This document shows, in pieces, positions 18,049 through 26,797 of a DNA stretch of 64,000 bases. Source of the stretch: Streptomyces sp. KMM 9044. Its GTDB lineage: Bacteria > Actinomycetota > Actinomycetes > Streptomycetales > Streptomycetaceae. The notes below the pieces were generated by a model that saw only the letters and a program-made list of their open reading frames with translations, was not told where the DNA came from and did no database searches. Made by a program: the position numbers and the translations under genes. How positions within the stretch are numbered: position 1 is the first letter of the stretch; every line of letters begins with the position of its first letter. Where the stretch lies: the NCBI RefSeq assembly GCF_024701375.2, contig NZ_CP113910.1, positions 3,534,001-3,598,000 of the forward strand. The letters are read 5' to 3'.

Positions 18049-18326
18049 GACCTGCGGGCCAAAGACGACCTGCTGTCGACGGACCGACGGAGGCGGGCTT
18101 CGACGTCCTCCGGCCGGCCGGCACCTACTTCATCACCGCCGGCATCCGCTCCCTCGGCGAAACCGACGGCGAAGCCTTCTGCCGCGCCCTCCCGGAACGC
18201 GCCGGTGTCGTCGCCATCCCCACGTCGGCCTTCCACGACCACCGGGAGGCGGGCACCCCGTACATCCGCTTCGCCTTCTGCAAGCAGAAGAGCGTATGGG
18301 AGGAGGCGGCCTCCCGGCTGCGGTAG
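18049..18326 (+). pseudogene. Aminotransferase pseudogene, C-terminal piece
   Basis: Resumes at the third GACCTG: DLRAKDDLLS, then after apparent frame drift EAGFDVLRPAGTYFITAGIRSLGETDGEAFCRALPERAGVVAIPTSAFHDHREAGTPYIRFAFCKQKSVWEEAASRLR, the standard aminotransferase C-terminus, including the substrate-carboxylate Arg in the YIRFAFCK motif. Joining 17759 to 18055 with one GACCTG gives the expected ALRADLRAKDDL. A terminator-like hairpin follows at 18473. Confidence 0.85.
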
Positions 18327-18472
18327 GCGGGGAGGCGGGGAGGCAAAGCCCGTGGTGAACGAGCACGTCACCGAACGCTATGCGGTGTCCTTCGGATGCT
18401 GCGGCCATGCGTACACGACAGATCGGTGAACGAGACGGATTCCGATTCACCGGCGGGATGCGCGGTATTCAT

Positions 18473-18514
18473 AATCAGACCGTAATCCGACCGTAATCCG
18501 ACCGCGGTCTGATT
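18473..18514 (+). terminator. Hairpin after the aminotransferase remnant
   Basis: AATCAGACCG pairs with CGGTCTGATT over a loop holding two direct copies of CGTAATCCGAC; a short TTTTC follows. It would end rightward transcripts. Confidence 0.6.
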
Positions 18515-18555
18515 TTCATCTCGAAGCGGCCTTCCCGGGCGCCGGAAAGCACGAA

Positions 18556-18606
18556 GGAGCCCAACTCCGGGACGACCTCTGTGGGTCGGTTTCGGAGTTG
18601 GGCTCC
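18556..18606 (-). terminator. Terminator of the YbjN-domain gene
   Basis: A 14-bp perfect stem, GGAGCCCAACTCCG (18556-18569) with its complement at 18593-18606, located 22 bases past the stop. Confidence 0.8.
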
Positions 18607-18628
18607 GTCGCGCCTGCGGGGCGGGTGA

Positions 18629-19156
18629 CTACTCGTCCTCGGACTTCTCCGCCTCGTTGACCTCCTGCTCCAGGCCGAGCTGCTCGACGAGCCACTTGTC
18701 GAACTCGATCGCGGCCCGCACCCAGCTGACCGTCGACGAGACGAAGTGCTCCAGGCTGACGCCCGTGCCGATCAGCATCTGGGCCTCGCCGATCAGGCGG
18801 ACCGTGCCGTCGTCATGGGTGTGGGTATAGACCTTGGGCCACAAGGTGCGGCGATTCCAGTCGTCGATCGACTCGAGGAGCTGCTGCTTCTCCTCGATCC
18901 CGTGCGGCCGGTCGTAGAAGGTCCGCACGGAGAAGATCTGCTGGTCCCCCTCCCCGCGGAACATGAAGTAGGTACGGAACTGCTCCCACGGCGCCGCGAG
19001 GTCTCCCTCGTCGTCGACGACGTACTTGAGCTCCATCTGGTCGAGGAGCTGCTTCACGAGGTCCTGATCCGGGACGACGGGGCCTGCGGGGCCCTGGGGC
19101 TGCGGCTCCGGCTGCTGGCCCCCGAAGCTGGGAATCGAGGACGGGTCGATGGACAT
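18629..19156 (-). CDS. YbjN-domain protein
   Basis: 175 residues. After a Pro/Gln-rich start (MSIDPSSIPSFGGQQPEPQPQ), a YbjN / type III secretion chaperone-like alpha-beta domain runs from about residue 40: LVKQLLDQMELKYVVDDEGDLAAPWEQFRTYFMFRGEGDQQIFSVRTFYDR, then IDDWNRRTLWPKVYTHTHDDGTVRLIGEAQM, and ends acidic. YbjN proteins affect stress and surface phenotypes in enterobacteria by an unknown mechanism. ATG 19156 has GGAG upstream. The neighbour clpB is on the same strand 173 bp upstream, with its own regulation. Confidence 0.82.
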   Translation of the reverse strand: MSIDPSSIPSFGGQQPEPQPQGPAGPVVPDQDLVKQLLDQMELKYVVDDEGDLAAPWEQFRTYFMFRGEGDQQIFSVRTFYDRPHGIEEKQQLLESIDDWNRRTLWPKVYTHTHDDGTVRLIGEAQMLIGTGVSLEHFVSSTVSWVRAAIEFDKWLVEQLGLEQEVNEAEKSEDE

Positions 19157-19329
19157 GCTGGGACACTCCTGCGGTCGTCTGGCGTCCGGCCGTGGATGGG
19201 ACCAGACGTACGTCCCACCCTCTCTCTCTTGGCACGTGCCGGGCAACCTGCCTGGCCGAGGGGTCTCCCCGCGTGCCGGTCTTCATGATCACATTCCGGT
19301 GACCACGGCGACCGTACCCCCAGGGGGTG

Positions 19330-21927
19330 TTACAGCGTCTTGCCCGTCGCCGCGCCCACCAGGAGGCCCTCGCCGGCGAGGTCCACGCGGACCGTGTCGC
19401 CGTCCTTGATCTCGCCGGACAGGATCTCCTTGGCGAGCCGGTCGCCGATGGCGGTCTGCACCAGGCGGCGCAGCGGGCGGGCGCCGTAGGCCGGGTCCAT
19501 GCCCTCCTCCGCCAGCCAGGCCAGCGCCTCGGGGGTGACCTCCAGGGTGAGCCGGCGCTCGGCGAGGCGCCGGCCCAGCCGGTCGAGCTGCAGCGCGGCG
19601 ATACGCGCCAGCTCGGGCTTGGTCAGCGCGGAGAAGACGACCAGGTCGTCGAGGCGGTTGACGAACTCCGGCTTGAAGGAGGACCGGACCACTTCCAGGA
19701 CCTGTTCCTTCTTCTGCTCCTCGGTGGTCAGCGGGTCGACCAGGAACTGGCTGCCCAGGTTCGAGGTGAGGACCAGGATGGTGTTGCGGAAGTCGACCGT
19801 GCGGCCCTGGCCGTCGGTGAGCCGGCCGTCGTCGAGCACCTGGAGCAGGATGTCGAAGACCTCCGGGTGCGCCTTCTCCACCTCGTCGAGCAGCACCACG
19901 CTGTACGGGCGGCGGCGCACGGACTCGGTGAGCTGGCCGCCCTCCTCGTAGCCGACGTAACCGGGCGGGGCACCGACCAGGCGGGCCACGCTGTGCTTCT
20001 CGCTGTACTCCGACATGTCGATGCGGATCATCGCCCGCTCGTCGTCGAAGAGGAAGTCGGCGAGTGCCTTGGCCAGTTCGGTCTTGCCGACGCCGGTGGG
20101 ACCGAGGAAGAGGAAGGAGCCGGTGGGACGGTCGGGGTCCGCGATCCCGGCGCGGCTGCGGCGTACGGCGTCGGAGACCGCCCGCACGGCCTCGCCCTGG
20201 CCGATGAGCCGCTTGCCCAGCTCGTCCTCCATGCGCAGCAGCTTCTGCGTCTCGCCCTCCAGCAGACGGCCGGCGGGGATGCCGGTCCAGGAGGCGACGA
20301 CGTCCGCGATGTCGTCGGAGCCGACCTCCTCCTTGACCATGGTGTCCCTGGCGACCTCCTCCTCGGCCTCGGAGGCGGCCTCCAGGTCGCGTTCCAGGCC
20401 GGGGATCTCGCCGTAGAGCAGCTTGGAGGCGGTGTCGAAGTCGCCCTCGCGCTGGGCGCGTTCGGCCTGTCCGCGCAGTTCGTCGAGCTTCTCCTTCAGC
20501 TCGCCGACCCGGTTCAGGGACTGCTTCTCCTTCTCCCAGCGGGCGTTGAGGCCGCGCAGTTCCTCCTCCTTGTCGGCGAGGTCGCGGCGCAGCTTCTCCA
20601 GGCGCTCGCGGGAGGCGGCGTCGGTCTCCTTGCCGATCGCCAGCTCCTCCATCTTCAACCGGTCCACGGCGCGCTGGAGTTCGTCGATCTCGACGGGCGA
20701 GGAGTCGATCTCCATGCGGAGCCGGGAAGCCGCCTCGTCGACGAGGTCGATGGCCTTGTCGGGCAGGAAGCGGGAAGTGATGTAGCGGTCGGAGAGGGTC
20801 GCGGCCGCCACCAGCGCGCTGTCGGCGATCTGCACCTTGTGGTGGGCCTCGTAGCGGCCCTTCAGACCGCGCAGGATGGCGATGGAGTCCTCGACCGACG
20901 GCTCGGCGACCAGCACCTGCTGGAAGCGCCGCTCCAGCGCCGGGTCCTTCTCGATCCGCTCGCGGTACTCGTCGAGGGTGGTGGCGCCGACCATGCGCAG
21001 CTCACCGCGGGCGAGCATCGGCTTGAGCATGTTCCCGGCGTCCATGGCGGAGTCGCCGCCCGCACCGGCGCCGACGACCGTGTGCAGCTCGTCGATGAAG
21101 GTGATGATCTGCCCGTCGGAGTCCTTGATCTCGGCGAGGACCGTCTTCAGCCGCTCCTCGAACTCGCCGCGGTACTTGGCCCCGGCGACCATCGCCCCCA
21201 GGTCGAGCGCGACCAGCCGCTTGTCCTTCAGCGACTCGGGCACGTCGCCCTTGACGATCCGCTGCGCGAGCCCCTCGACGACGGCGGTCTTGCCGACGCC
21301 GGGCTCGCCGATGAGCACGGGATTGTTCTTGGTGCGGCGGGACAGCACCTGCACGACCCGCCGGATCTCCTGGTCCCGGCCGATCACCGGGTCGAGCTTG
21401 CCCTCACGGGCGGCCTCGGTGAAGTCGGTCCCGAACTTCTCCAGGGCCTTGTACTGGCCCTCGGGGTCGGCCGTCGTCACCCGGCGCGCTCCTCTCGTCT
21501 GCCGAAAGGCCTCCTGCAGCTTCTTCGCGGTGGCTCCCTGCCGGGACAGTACCTCGCCGGCGGCGCCCCCCTTCGCGGCGATGCCGAGGAGCAGGTGTTC
21601 GGTGGAGAGGTACTCGTCGCCGAGGTCATGGGCGCGGGACTGGGCGTCCGCGATGACAGCGAGCAGCTCACGGTTGGGCTGGGGCGGGGCGACGGTGGAC
21701 CCGGCGACGCTCGGCAGTCCGGCGAGGACGCGCTCGGCCCCGGAGCGTACGGCCGCCTGGTCGGCGTCGACCGCGGCGAGCAGGTCGGTGATGTTCTCGT
21801 TGTCCTGCCCCTCGAGCAGGGCGAGCAGCAGATGGGCGGGGGTGAGGTCGGGGTGTCCCCCGGTCAGGGCCCGATTGCCGGCTGCGTTGATCGCGTCCCG
21901 GCTCCGGTTGGTCAGCTCGGCGTCCAC
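19330..21927 (-). CDS. clpB: ClpB disaggregase (HSP100)
   Basis: 865 residues, full length. The order is a Clp N domain with two repeats, NBD1 with Walker A GEPGVGKT (about 205) and Walker [10 protein letters not shown], the coiled middle domain (about 400-530, rich in Glu/Arg/Leu), NBD2 with Walker A GPTGVGKT (about 610), and the C-terminal D2 small domain. It pulls polypeptides out of aggregates together with DnaK/DnaJ/GrpE, also coded here. GTG start behind GGAGGAG. A HAIR operator at 22013-22033 indicates control by HspR, as known for clpB in S. coelicolor. Confidence 0.97.
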   Translation of the reverse strand: MDAELTNRSRDAINAAGNRALTGGHPDLTPAHLLLALLEGQDNENITDLLAAVDADQAAVRSGAERVLAGLPSVAGSTVAPPQPNRELLAVIADAQSRAHDLGDEYLSTEHLLLGIAAKGGAAGEVLSRQGATAKKLQEAFRQTRGARRVTTADPEGQYKALEKFGTDFTEAAREGKLDPVIGRDQEIRRVVQVLSRRTKNNPVLIGEPGVGKTAVVEGLAQRIVKGDVPESLKDKRLVALDLGAMVAGAKYRGEFEERLKTVLAEIKDSDGQIITFIDELHTVVGAGAGGDSAMDAGNMLKPMLARGELRMVGATTLDEYRERIEKDPALERRFQQVLVAEPSVEDSIAILRGLKGRYEAHHKVQIADSALVAAATLSDRYITSRFLPDKAIDLVDEAASRLRMEIDSSPVEIDELQRAVDRLKMEELAIGKETDAASRERLEKLRRDLADKEEELRGLNARWEKEKQSLNRVGELKEKLDELRGQAERAQREGDFDTASKLLYGEIPGLERDLEAASEAEEEVARDTMVKEEVGSDDIADVVASWTGIPAGRLLEGETQKLLRMEDELGKRLIGQGEAVRAVSDAVRRSRAGIADPDRPTGSFLFLGPTGVGKTELAKALADFLFDDERAMIRIDMSEYSEKHSVARLVGAPPGYVGYEEGGQLTESVRRRPYSVVLLDEVEKAHPEVFDILLQVLDDGRLTDGQGRTVDFRNTILVLTSNLGSQFLVDPLTTEEQKKEQVLEVVRSSFKPEFVNRLDDLVVFSALTKPELARIAALQLDRLGRRLAERRLTLEVTPEALAWLAEEGMDPAYGARPLRRLVQTAIGDRLAKEILSGEIKDGDTVRVDLAGEGLLVGAATGKTL

Positions 21928-22012
21928 GTTCGCGTTCTCCTCCTTGCGGTGACCTTCGTTCAGCGGCCTTCACGACTGACTCGGCTTGGCTGACTCGGTC
22001 AGCGTACACAAA

Positions 22013-22033
22013 ATTGAGTCTATTCCACTCAAG
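22013..22033 (-). promoter_or_regulatory. HAIR operator (HspR site) before clpB
   Basis: Read on the minus strand, CTTGAGT-N7-ACTCAAT differs at one base from the consensus CTTGAGT-N7-ACTCAAG. It lies about 86 bp upstream of the clpB start. Confidence 0.88.
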
Positions 22034-22100
22034 GTGAGGACGGGAGGTCCGGGCGGCCCTCAACCCGGGATTCCGGCCTCCGCACGCGGTCGCCACCCGC

Positions 22101-22252
22101 ACACGGACATGGATACGGACGCGGACGCGGATGTGGATCAGTGGATACGGATCGGACACGGACACGAACGCGGACGCGGACACGGACACGAACGCGGACG
22201 CAGACGCGGACGCAGACGCGGACGCAGACGCAGACGCGGACGCGGACACGGT
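22101..22252. repeat. Imperfect hexamer tandem repeat (GACGCG/GACACG)
   Basis: About 150 bp of six-base units, mostly GGACGC, GGACAC and AGACGC. Six is a multiple of three, so several frames stay open through it, but none looks like a gene. It fills the gap between the clpB control region and the peptide/LuxR locus. Confidence 0.85.
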
Positions 22253-22621
22253 CGGTGCCATGATGTGAGGTAGGCGCGGAGGAAGCGTGAAGGCGCACGG
22301 TCGGCGTGAAGACGCGGGGCCGACGTGAAAGACGCGCGACGGATCCGCGCACGGGGGACGACAACCGCCGGTCGTGGGCGACACTGGAGGGGTGACAGCC
22401 CGTCACCCGGACCGGCCGAAAGCGCGCGACAGAGGCACGGACGGGGCGCCACGGGCAGGTGCGGCCGGGGCCGGCACCGGATCCGGCGCGGAAGACCATG
22501 GAGAACGCACTCGCACGCGCGAGGGGGCAGGAGTGAGGCCACGGTGATGGTTCGCACCGTCCAACGACCGGTTCCGGCCATCACCGGACCCTGCCCATAC
22601 CCGGAAATGTCCCCGAAAACT
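22253..22621. other. Intergenic stretch, no gene supported
   Basis: Short open frames exist on both strands but have repetitive Arg/Pro/Gly composition and no recognisable ribosome site. Nothing else is recognised before the hairpin at 22622. Confidence 0.5.
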
Positions 22622-22662
22622 GCAGTGGCGTCACCGTGTTCAGGTCACGGTGACGCCACTGC
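22622..22662 (-). terminator. Strong hairpin after the peptide operon
   Basis: A 17-bp perfect stem (22622-22638 with 22646-22662; half GCAGTGGCGTCACCGTG) with a 7-nt loop, 41 bases past the stop at 22704. Confidence 0.85.
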
Positions 22663-22703
22663 CGGGAAGCGCCTGCGCGATCTTTTACGACGGGGGAATC
22701 GCG

Positions 22704-23039
22704 TCAGGCACTGCGGGGGGTGGCCGAGATGGTCCGGGCAGCGGGAGAGTCGGACTCCACCTGCTCATGGTCCCGTTGGTCCAGGTTCACAAAGATCATT
22801 CCGTACCGGATGGCACACCGTACGGGCTGCGGAGCCCCGCGGGGCCGCCGCAGGCACCGGTACGCCCGTACGTCCTGCTCGTCGTCGCGCGTGACGACGA
22901 CCGGTTCACCGAACACGGTCACCATCAGGGAGTCACCGCTGTGGGGGATGGCGGTGACCAGGTCGATGAAATGCCATCCGGACCGGTAGGCGGTGGCCAT
23001 CTCGCGGCGGAAGGATCGGTCGTCGGGAGGCGTGGTCAT
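22704..23039 (-). CDS. Small protein, weakly Rieske-oxygenase-like, coupled to a secreted peptide
   Basis: 111 residues. The text FRREMATAYRSGWHFIDLVTAI, SLMVTVFGEPVVVTRDDEQDVRAYRCLRRP and RYGMIFVNLDQ recalls the N-terminal Rieske region of ring-hydroxylating oxygenases (GEPVVVVRDxxGxVRAFxNxCRH...). The Cys-x-His and Cys-x-x-His cluster ligands are absent, so it cannot hold a normal 2Fe-2S cluster. Its ATG follows the peptide's stop by three bases (TGAGTGATG), so the two are translationally coupled. I do not know its function; a binding or processing partner for the peptide is one guess. Confidence 0.6.
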   Translation of the reverse strand: MTTPPDDRSFRREMATAYRSGWHFIDLVTAIPHSGDSLMVTVFGEPVVVTRDDEQDVRAYRCLRRPRGAPQPVRCAIRYGMIFVNLDQRDHEQVESDSPAARTISATPRSA

Positions 23040-23042
23040 CAC

Positions 23043-23252
23043 TCAACCCCAACTGCTGTCGTCCGCGGCAGCGGGATTGACCACACCCCAACTGCTGTCG
23101 CCCCCGTCCACGGACTGGGCGCCCACCACCGATCCCCGGCTACTGTCCGCCCGGACGTCATCCTTCGCGCCGGCCAGGCCACTCAGCGCCCCGAAGGCCA
23201 CGACGGCGGAGAATGCGGCGACAAGCACCGAGCGAAGCGTTCTCTTGCGCAT
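23043..23252 (-). CDS. Small secreted peptide with repeated DSSWG motif
   Basis: 69 residues. A Sec signal (MRKRTLRSVLVAAFSAVVAF, then GALSGLAGA) should be cut after AGA. The mature part is about 40 residues, with RADSSRGSVV, then two exact DSSWG copies, the second forming the C-terminus (DGGDSSWGVVNPAAADDSSWG). No Cys. It is a plausible signal peptide or precursor for a modified peptide, but this is inference. GAGGA lies about 11 bases before the ATG. Coupled to the following small gene and divergent from a LuxR-type regulator 138 bp away. Confidence 0.65.
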   Translation of the reverse strand: MRKRTLRSVLVAAFSAVVAFGALSGLAGAKDDVRADSSRGSVVGAQSVDGGDSSWGVVNPAAADDSSWG

Positions 23253-23390
23253 AGTCGGCTTCGTCCTCACTCGAAGATCACCCTTTTCCCCCGTCAGGTA
23301 CGACGATGGCTCATTCAGGCACGTCGTGGCCACACAATCGGTGCATCATGTTCCTGCATGTTCAGGACCCTGTGGGGTGGAGATTTAATA

Positions 23391-24368
23391 ATGAATCGGA
23401 TTAATGGCGCACATCCCCATGCGGTCACCGAACTGTGCGAGGCCGGCAGCCGCCTCTACGCCGACGCCCTGCGTGCGGGCCGCATCGCCCGCACGGACGT
23501 GGAACCCGCTCCCTGTCTGATGGAGCTCACCCTGCTGCACCCCGACCCGGACGACCCCACCTGGCTGCGTCCCCTCTCCCCGGCGGTGGCCCTGGCCCAC
23601 CGGCTCAACCCGTTGGAACGGGAGATCACCGAGCGCAGGCGGATGTCGATCGAACTGGCCGACGCCTTCGAACCGTTCATGGCCCTCAGCGCCCAGGCGA
23701 CGATGACCACCCACTCGATCACGGTGCTGGAGGGCCTCGACCGGATAAACGCCGCCCTCGATCTCGCCACCGCGCAGTGCCGGTCCGAGATGCTCACCGT
23801 CCAGCCGGGCGGCCGTCGGCTGGAACACACCCTCGCCCAGGGGCTGGAGCGCGACCAGCAGCTGACCGAGCGGGGGGTGCGCATCCGGACCCTCTACCAG
23901 CACACCGCCCGCCACAGCCCCGAGACGCTGGCGTACGTGGCACGGTTCGACACCGGCAGGGTGGAGTACCGCACCATCGACGAACTCGTGGAGCGGCTCA
24001 TCATCTGTGACGAGACCGTGGCCTTCATCCCCACCCGCGACGACCGTCAGGTCGCCCTGGAACTGCGCCACCCCGGCCTGGTCCGCTATCTGATCAAGGT
24101 CTTCGAGTTCATGTGGACCCGCGCGGTCCCCCTGAGCATGGGCGCCCCGTACGAACCGGCCTCGGACGGCCTCACGGACATCCAGCACTCCATCGCCAAA
24201 CTCCTCGTGGAGGGCCACGTCGACGAGGCCATCGCCCGGCGCCTGGGGATGAACGTCCGCACCTGCCGCGCCCACATAGCCAAGCTGGCCTCCGCCCTCG
24301 GCAGTGGCAGCCGCGCCCAACTGGGCTACCTCATCGCCCAGTCGGGGATCCTCGATCAGGGATCGTGA
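23391..24368 (+). CDS. LuxR-type HTH transcriptional regulator with TrmB-like sensor part
   Basis: 325 residues. The C-terminal 55 residues form a LuxR/NarL HTH: DIQHSIAKLLVEGHVDEAIARRLGMNVRTCRAHIAKLASALGSGSRAQLGYLIAQ. The middle (AQCRSEMLTVQPGGRRLEHTLAQGLERDQQLTERGVRIRTLYQHTARHS, then ETVAFIPTRDDRQVALELRHP) resembles the PLD-like TrmB sensor region of Streptomyces LuxR regulators. No receiver domain, so control would be by ligand or partner. GGAG precedes the ATG at a good spacing. Divergent from the DSSWG peptide gene; its last 38 bp overlap the convergent paralogue. Confidence 0.88.
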   Translation: MNRINGAHPHAVTELCEAGSRLYADALRAGRIARTDVEPAPCLMELTLLHPDPDDPTWLRPLSPAVALAHRLNPLEREITERRRMSIELADAFEPFMALSAQATMTTHSITVLEGLDRINAALDLATAQCRSEMLTVQPGGRRLEHTLAQGLERDQQLTERGVRIRTLYQHTARHSPETLAYVARFDTGRVEYRTIDELVERLIICDETVAFIPTRDDRQVALELRHPGLVRYLIKVFEFMWTRAVPLSMGAPYEPASDGLTDIQHSIAKLLVEGHVDEAIARRLGMNVRTCRAHIAKLASALGSGSRAQLGYLIAQSGILDQGS

Positions 24369-25383
24369 CGGAGGCCACGGCCGAGCCCGGCGGGCCGTCC
24401 AGGCCCGCCTGCGCGATCCTGACACCCAGCTGGGTACGGCTGGCCGCGCCCAGCGTCTCCGACAGCCGGGCGATGTGGGCGCGGCAGGTGCGCACGCTGA
24501 TCCCCAGCCGCTCCGCGATCACCGCATCCTGGTGGCCCTCCGCCAGCAGCGCCGCGATGGACCGCTCCCGGTGCGAGATGCCCTCGATGCCCGTGTCGGG
24601 GAGTGGGGCGGCCAGCGGGAGGGCGAGTCGCCACAGCCGCTCGAAGACCGTGCTCAAATACTCCACCAGCGCCGGGTGCCGCAGCTCCAGCGCCATCGAA
24701 CGCTCGGCGTTGGCCGGAATGAAGGCGACCGTGCGGTCGAAGAGGATCAGCCGCTCGGTCACCTCGTCCAGCGTCCGCGCCTCCACCGCCTCGCCCATCA
24801 GCTCCAGGTACGTGTGCAGTCCCTGGCCGTGCCGGGCCACATGCGTGTAGAGGTCCCGCATCCGCACCCCGCGCCCGCGCAGTGCCGTCGCCCGGTGCAG
24901 GCCCTCCGACAGCTCCGCCTCGCGCCGGATGCCGCCGGGCTGGACCGTCAGCACCTCCCTGGTGCACGCCTGCGTCGCCTCGTCCATCGCGGCCTGGATA
25001 CGGGCCACACCGTCCAGTACCCGGATGGCGGGGCCCTCCCCTGCCGTGGCGGCCAAGACCGGCGGCGACTGCGCCCCGCGGCCGAGACCGGCGTACCACT
25101 CGAAGGCCTCGACGGCCGAGCCGACCCGGCGCTGGCTCGCGCTGACCTCGTCGTACATCCCGCGCAGCAGCCGGGTCATGACCTCCTGCGGGGCGGTCGG
25201 CACCAGCCAGTCCATGTCGTCGGGGTCCGGATGCAGCAGGGCCAGGTCCAGGAGGCAGGGCACCGGTTCCGCGTCCCGGCGCGGCACCCGCCCGCGCCGT
25301 ACGGCCCGGGAGTACACGCGATCCCCGGCGTCGCACAGTCGGTCAGCACCATGTGGATGCTCGCCCGTCCCGCGCCCGGCCAT
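24331..25383 (-). CDS. LuxR-type HTH transcriptional regulator, paralogue of the preceding gene
   Basis: 350 residues, with the same architecture as the 23391 gene: HPDPDDMDWLVP near residue 50, EVLTVQPGGIRREAELSEGLHRATALRGRGVRMRDLYTHVARHG in the middle, DRTVAFIPANAERSMALELRHP, and the HTH SHRERSIAALLAEGHQDAVIAERLGISVRTCRAHIARLSETLG. The start at MAGRGTGEHPHGADRLCDAGDRVY aligns with the paralogue; the open frame reaches 25533 but the extra residues look non-coding. The two genes are tail-to-tail with a 38-bp overlap, so their transcripts are antisense at the 3' ends. Confidence 0.85.
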   Translation of the reverse strand: MAGRGTGEHPHGADRLCDAGDRVYSRAVRRGRVPRRDAEPVPCLLDLALLHPDPDDMDWLVPTAPQEVMTRLLRGMYDEVSASQRRVGSAVEAFEWYAGLGRGAQSPPVLAATAGEGPAIRVLDGVARIQAAMDEATQACTREVLTVQPGGIRREAELSEGLHRATALRGRGVRMRDLYTHVARHGQGLHTYLELMGEAVEARTLDEVTERLILFDRTVAFIPANAERSMALELRHPALVEYLSTVFERLWRLALPLAAPLPDTGIEGISHRERSIAALLAEGHQDAVIAERLGISVRTCRAHIARLSETLGAASRTQLGVRIAQAGLDGPPGSAVASVTIPDRGSPTGR

Positions 25384-25642
25384 TGCCCGTCCCACCCCCG
25401 GTTCAGCCACTTTCCGATGCGCAACTATGCGCGGACCCACCCGGCTCCGCAACACGGCTTCCGTCGGCGTGACTGCCGGAAACCACCGGTATGACCGCCT
25501 ATCTCTGGTCCTCGCCGCATGACATCGCAACAAAATGGCGAGGACCGGGCCCGGGTGAGCGGTATCGGAGCGGTATGCGCGCGGCGGGGCACGCGGGACA
25601 CGGAGAGGGTGAGGGCCCGGGGGCGCGCAGGGGGGAACAACG

Positions 25643-25678
25643 CTGCCGGGGGGCGCGGCGCTCCGCGCTCCCCGGCAG
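25643..25678 (-). terminator. Terminator of the sugar-binding protein gene
   Basis: CTGCCGGGGGGCGCGG pairs with CCGCGCTCCCCGGCAG with one wobble, 13 bases past the stop at 25691. The rest of the 25384-25690 gap holds the promoter side of the LuxR gene and no recognisable gene. Confidence 0.75.
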
Positions 25679-25690
25679 GACGGTCGAGGG

Positions 25691-26797
25691 CTACTTCAGC
25701 CCGGCCTCGTCGCACGCCTCCTTGTAGGTGGCCGTGCAGATGTCCGACAGCTTGTAGATCCCGTCGGCGACGACCGTGTCCGCGATGTTCTTCTTGGTCA
25801 GGGCCACCACGGGCACGAGCTGCGCCGGAACGTCCTTGTGGGTGGGGCTGTCGACGCGGTCGCCGGTCAGCGCGTCGAACTGGATGCTCTTGCCCTGGAT
25901 CCGCGCCACCGCGATCTCCGCGGCGTTGTCCGCCTCGGTCGGGTAGGACTTGTACACGCTCATGAACTGGTCGCCCAGGAGGATCCGCTGCACCGCGGCG
26001 AGTTCGGCGTCCTGGCCGGTGATCGGGGGCAGCTCGGTCACACCGGCCTCCTCCAGGGCCTTGACGATGCCGCCCGCCATGCCGTCGTTGGCGGAGTAGA
26101 TTGCGGCGATGTCGTCCGCGCCGATCTCGGCGATCGCCTCGACCATGTTGGCCTCGGCGTTTTCCGGCTTCCAGTCCTTGGTGTCGTAGGACTTGGCGAT
26201 GGTCACCGTGCCCTTGAGCTCGGACAACGCGCCCGCCTTGAACTGCTTGGCGTTCGGGTCGGTCGGCGAGCCGTTCATCATGACGATTTTGCTGGTGATC
26301 CCGCCGTCGCCGCCGAGCGCCTCCAGCAGGGAGCGGCCCTGGACCTCGCCGACCAGTTCGTTGTCGAAGGAGATGTACGCGTCGATCGGGCCCTCGGCCA
26401 GCCGGTCGTAGGCGATGACGGGAATGCCCGCGTCCTTGGCCTTCGTCACGTCCTCGGCGATGGCGTGCGCGTCGACCGCGTCCAGCACGATGACGTCGAC
26501 CTCGTCCTCGATCATCTGCTGCATCTGGCTCGACTGCTTGCCGGCGTCCGCCTCGGCATTGGCGTAGTCCACCTTGCCCTTGTCGCTGGTGAGCTCCTCC
26601 ACCTTCTTCTTGAAGATGGGGTAGTCGAACTGCTCGTACCGGGTGTTGGTCTTCTCCGGCAGCAGGAGCCCGATGGTGACGTCGTTCCCCTTGGTGGGGC
26701 TCGCTCCGTCACTGCTCCCCGTCACGTTGAGTGCGCCGCAACCGGCGAGCACGACGGACATCGAGGCGGCGGCGACTGATATGGCGATACGACGCAT
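25691..26797 (-). CDS. Sugar ABC transporter substrate-binding lipoprotein (ribose/xylose type)
   Basis: 368 residues. MRRIAISVAAASMSVVLAGC is a lipoprotein signal with the lipobox VLAGC, so the mature protein is anchored outside the membrane. The body is a periplasmic-binding-protein type I fold: VTIGLLLPEKTNTRYEQFDYPIFKKKVEEL, VDVIVLDAVDAHAIAEDV, GIPVIAYDRLAEGPIDAYISFDN, IAAIYSANDGMAGGIVKALEEAG, ITGQDAELAAVQRILLGDQFMSVYK. This is the ChvE/XylF type that binds pentoses or hexoses. No permease or ATPase gene is adjacent in this window, so the rest of the transporter lies elsewhere or the protein feeds a receptor. Confidence 0.9.
   Translation of the reverse strand: MRRIAISVAAASMSVVLAGCGALNVTGSSDGASPTKGNDVTIGLLLPEKTNTRYEQFDYPIFKKKVEELTSDKGKVDYANAEADAGKQSSQMQQMIEDEVDVIVLDAVDAHAIAEDVTKAKDAGIPVIAYDRLAEGPIDAYISFDNELVGEVQGRSLLEALGGDGGITSKIVMMNGSPTDPNAKQFKAGALSELKGTVTIAKSYDTKDWKPENAEANMVEAIAEIGADDIAAIYSANDGMAGGIVKALEEAGVTELPPITGQDAELAAVQRILLGDQFMSVYKSYPTEADNAAEIAVARIQGKSIQFDALTGDRVDSPTHKDVPAQLVPVVALTKKNIADTVVADGIYKLSDICTATYKEACDEAGLK

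Noticed and set aside
19327..21993. 888-residue frame opposite clpB, and similar long frames opposite dnaK and the Fe-S oxidoreductase
   Set aside because: Antisense reflections of highly biased codons; Leu/Gln/Val/Asp strings without motifs.
22325..22584. Open frames on both strands between the hexamer repeat and the hairpin
   Set aside because: Repetitive Arg/Pro/Cys composition, no ribosome sites, no similarity to known proteins.
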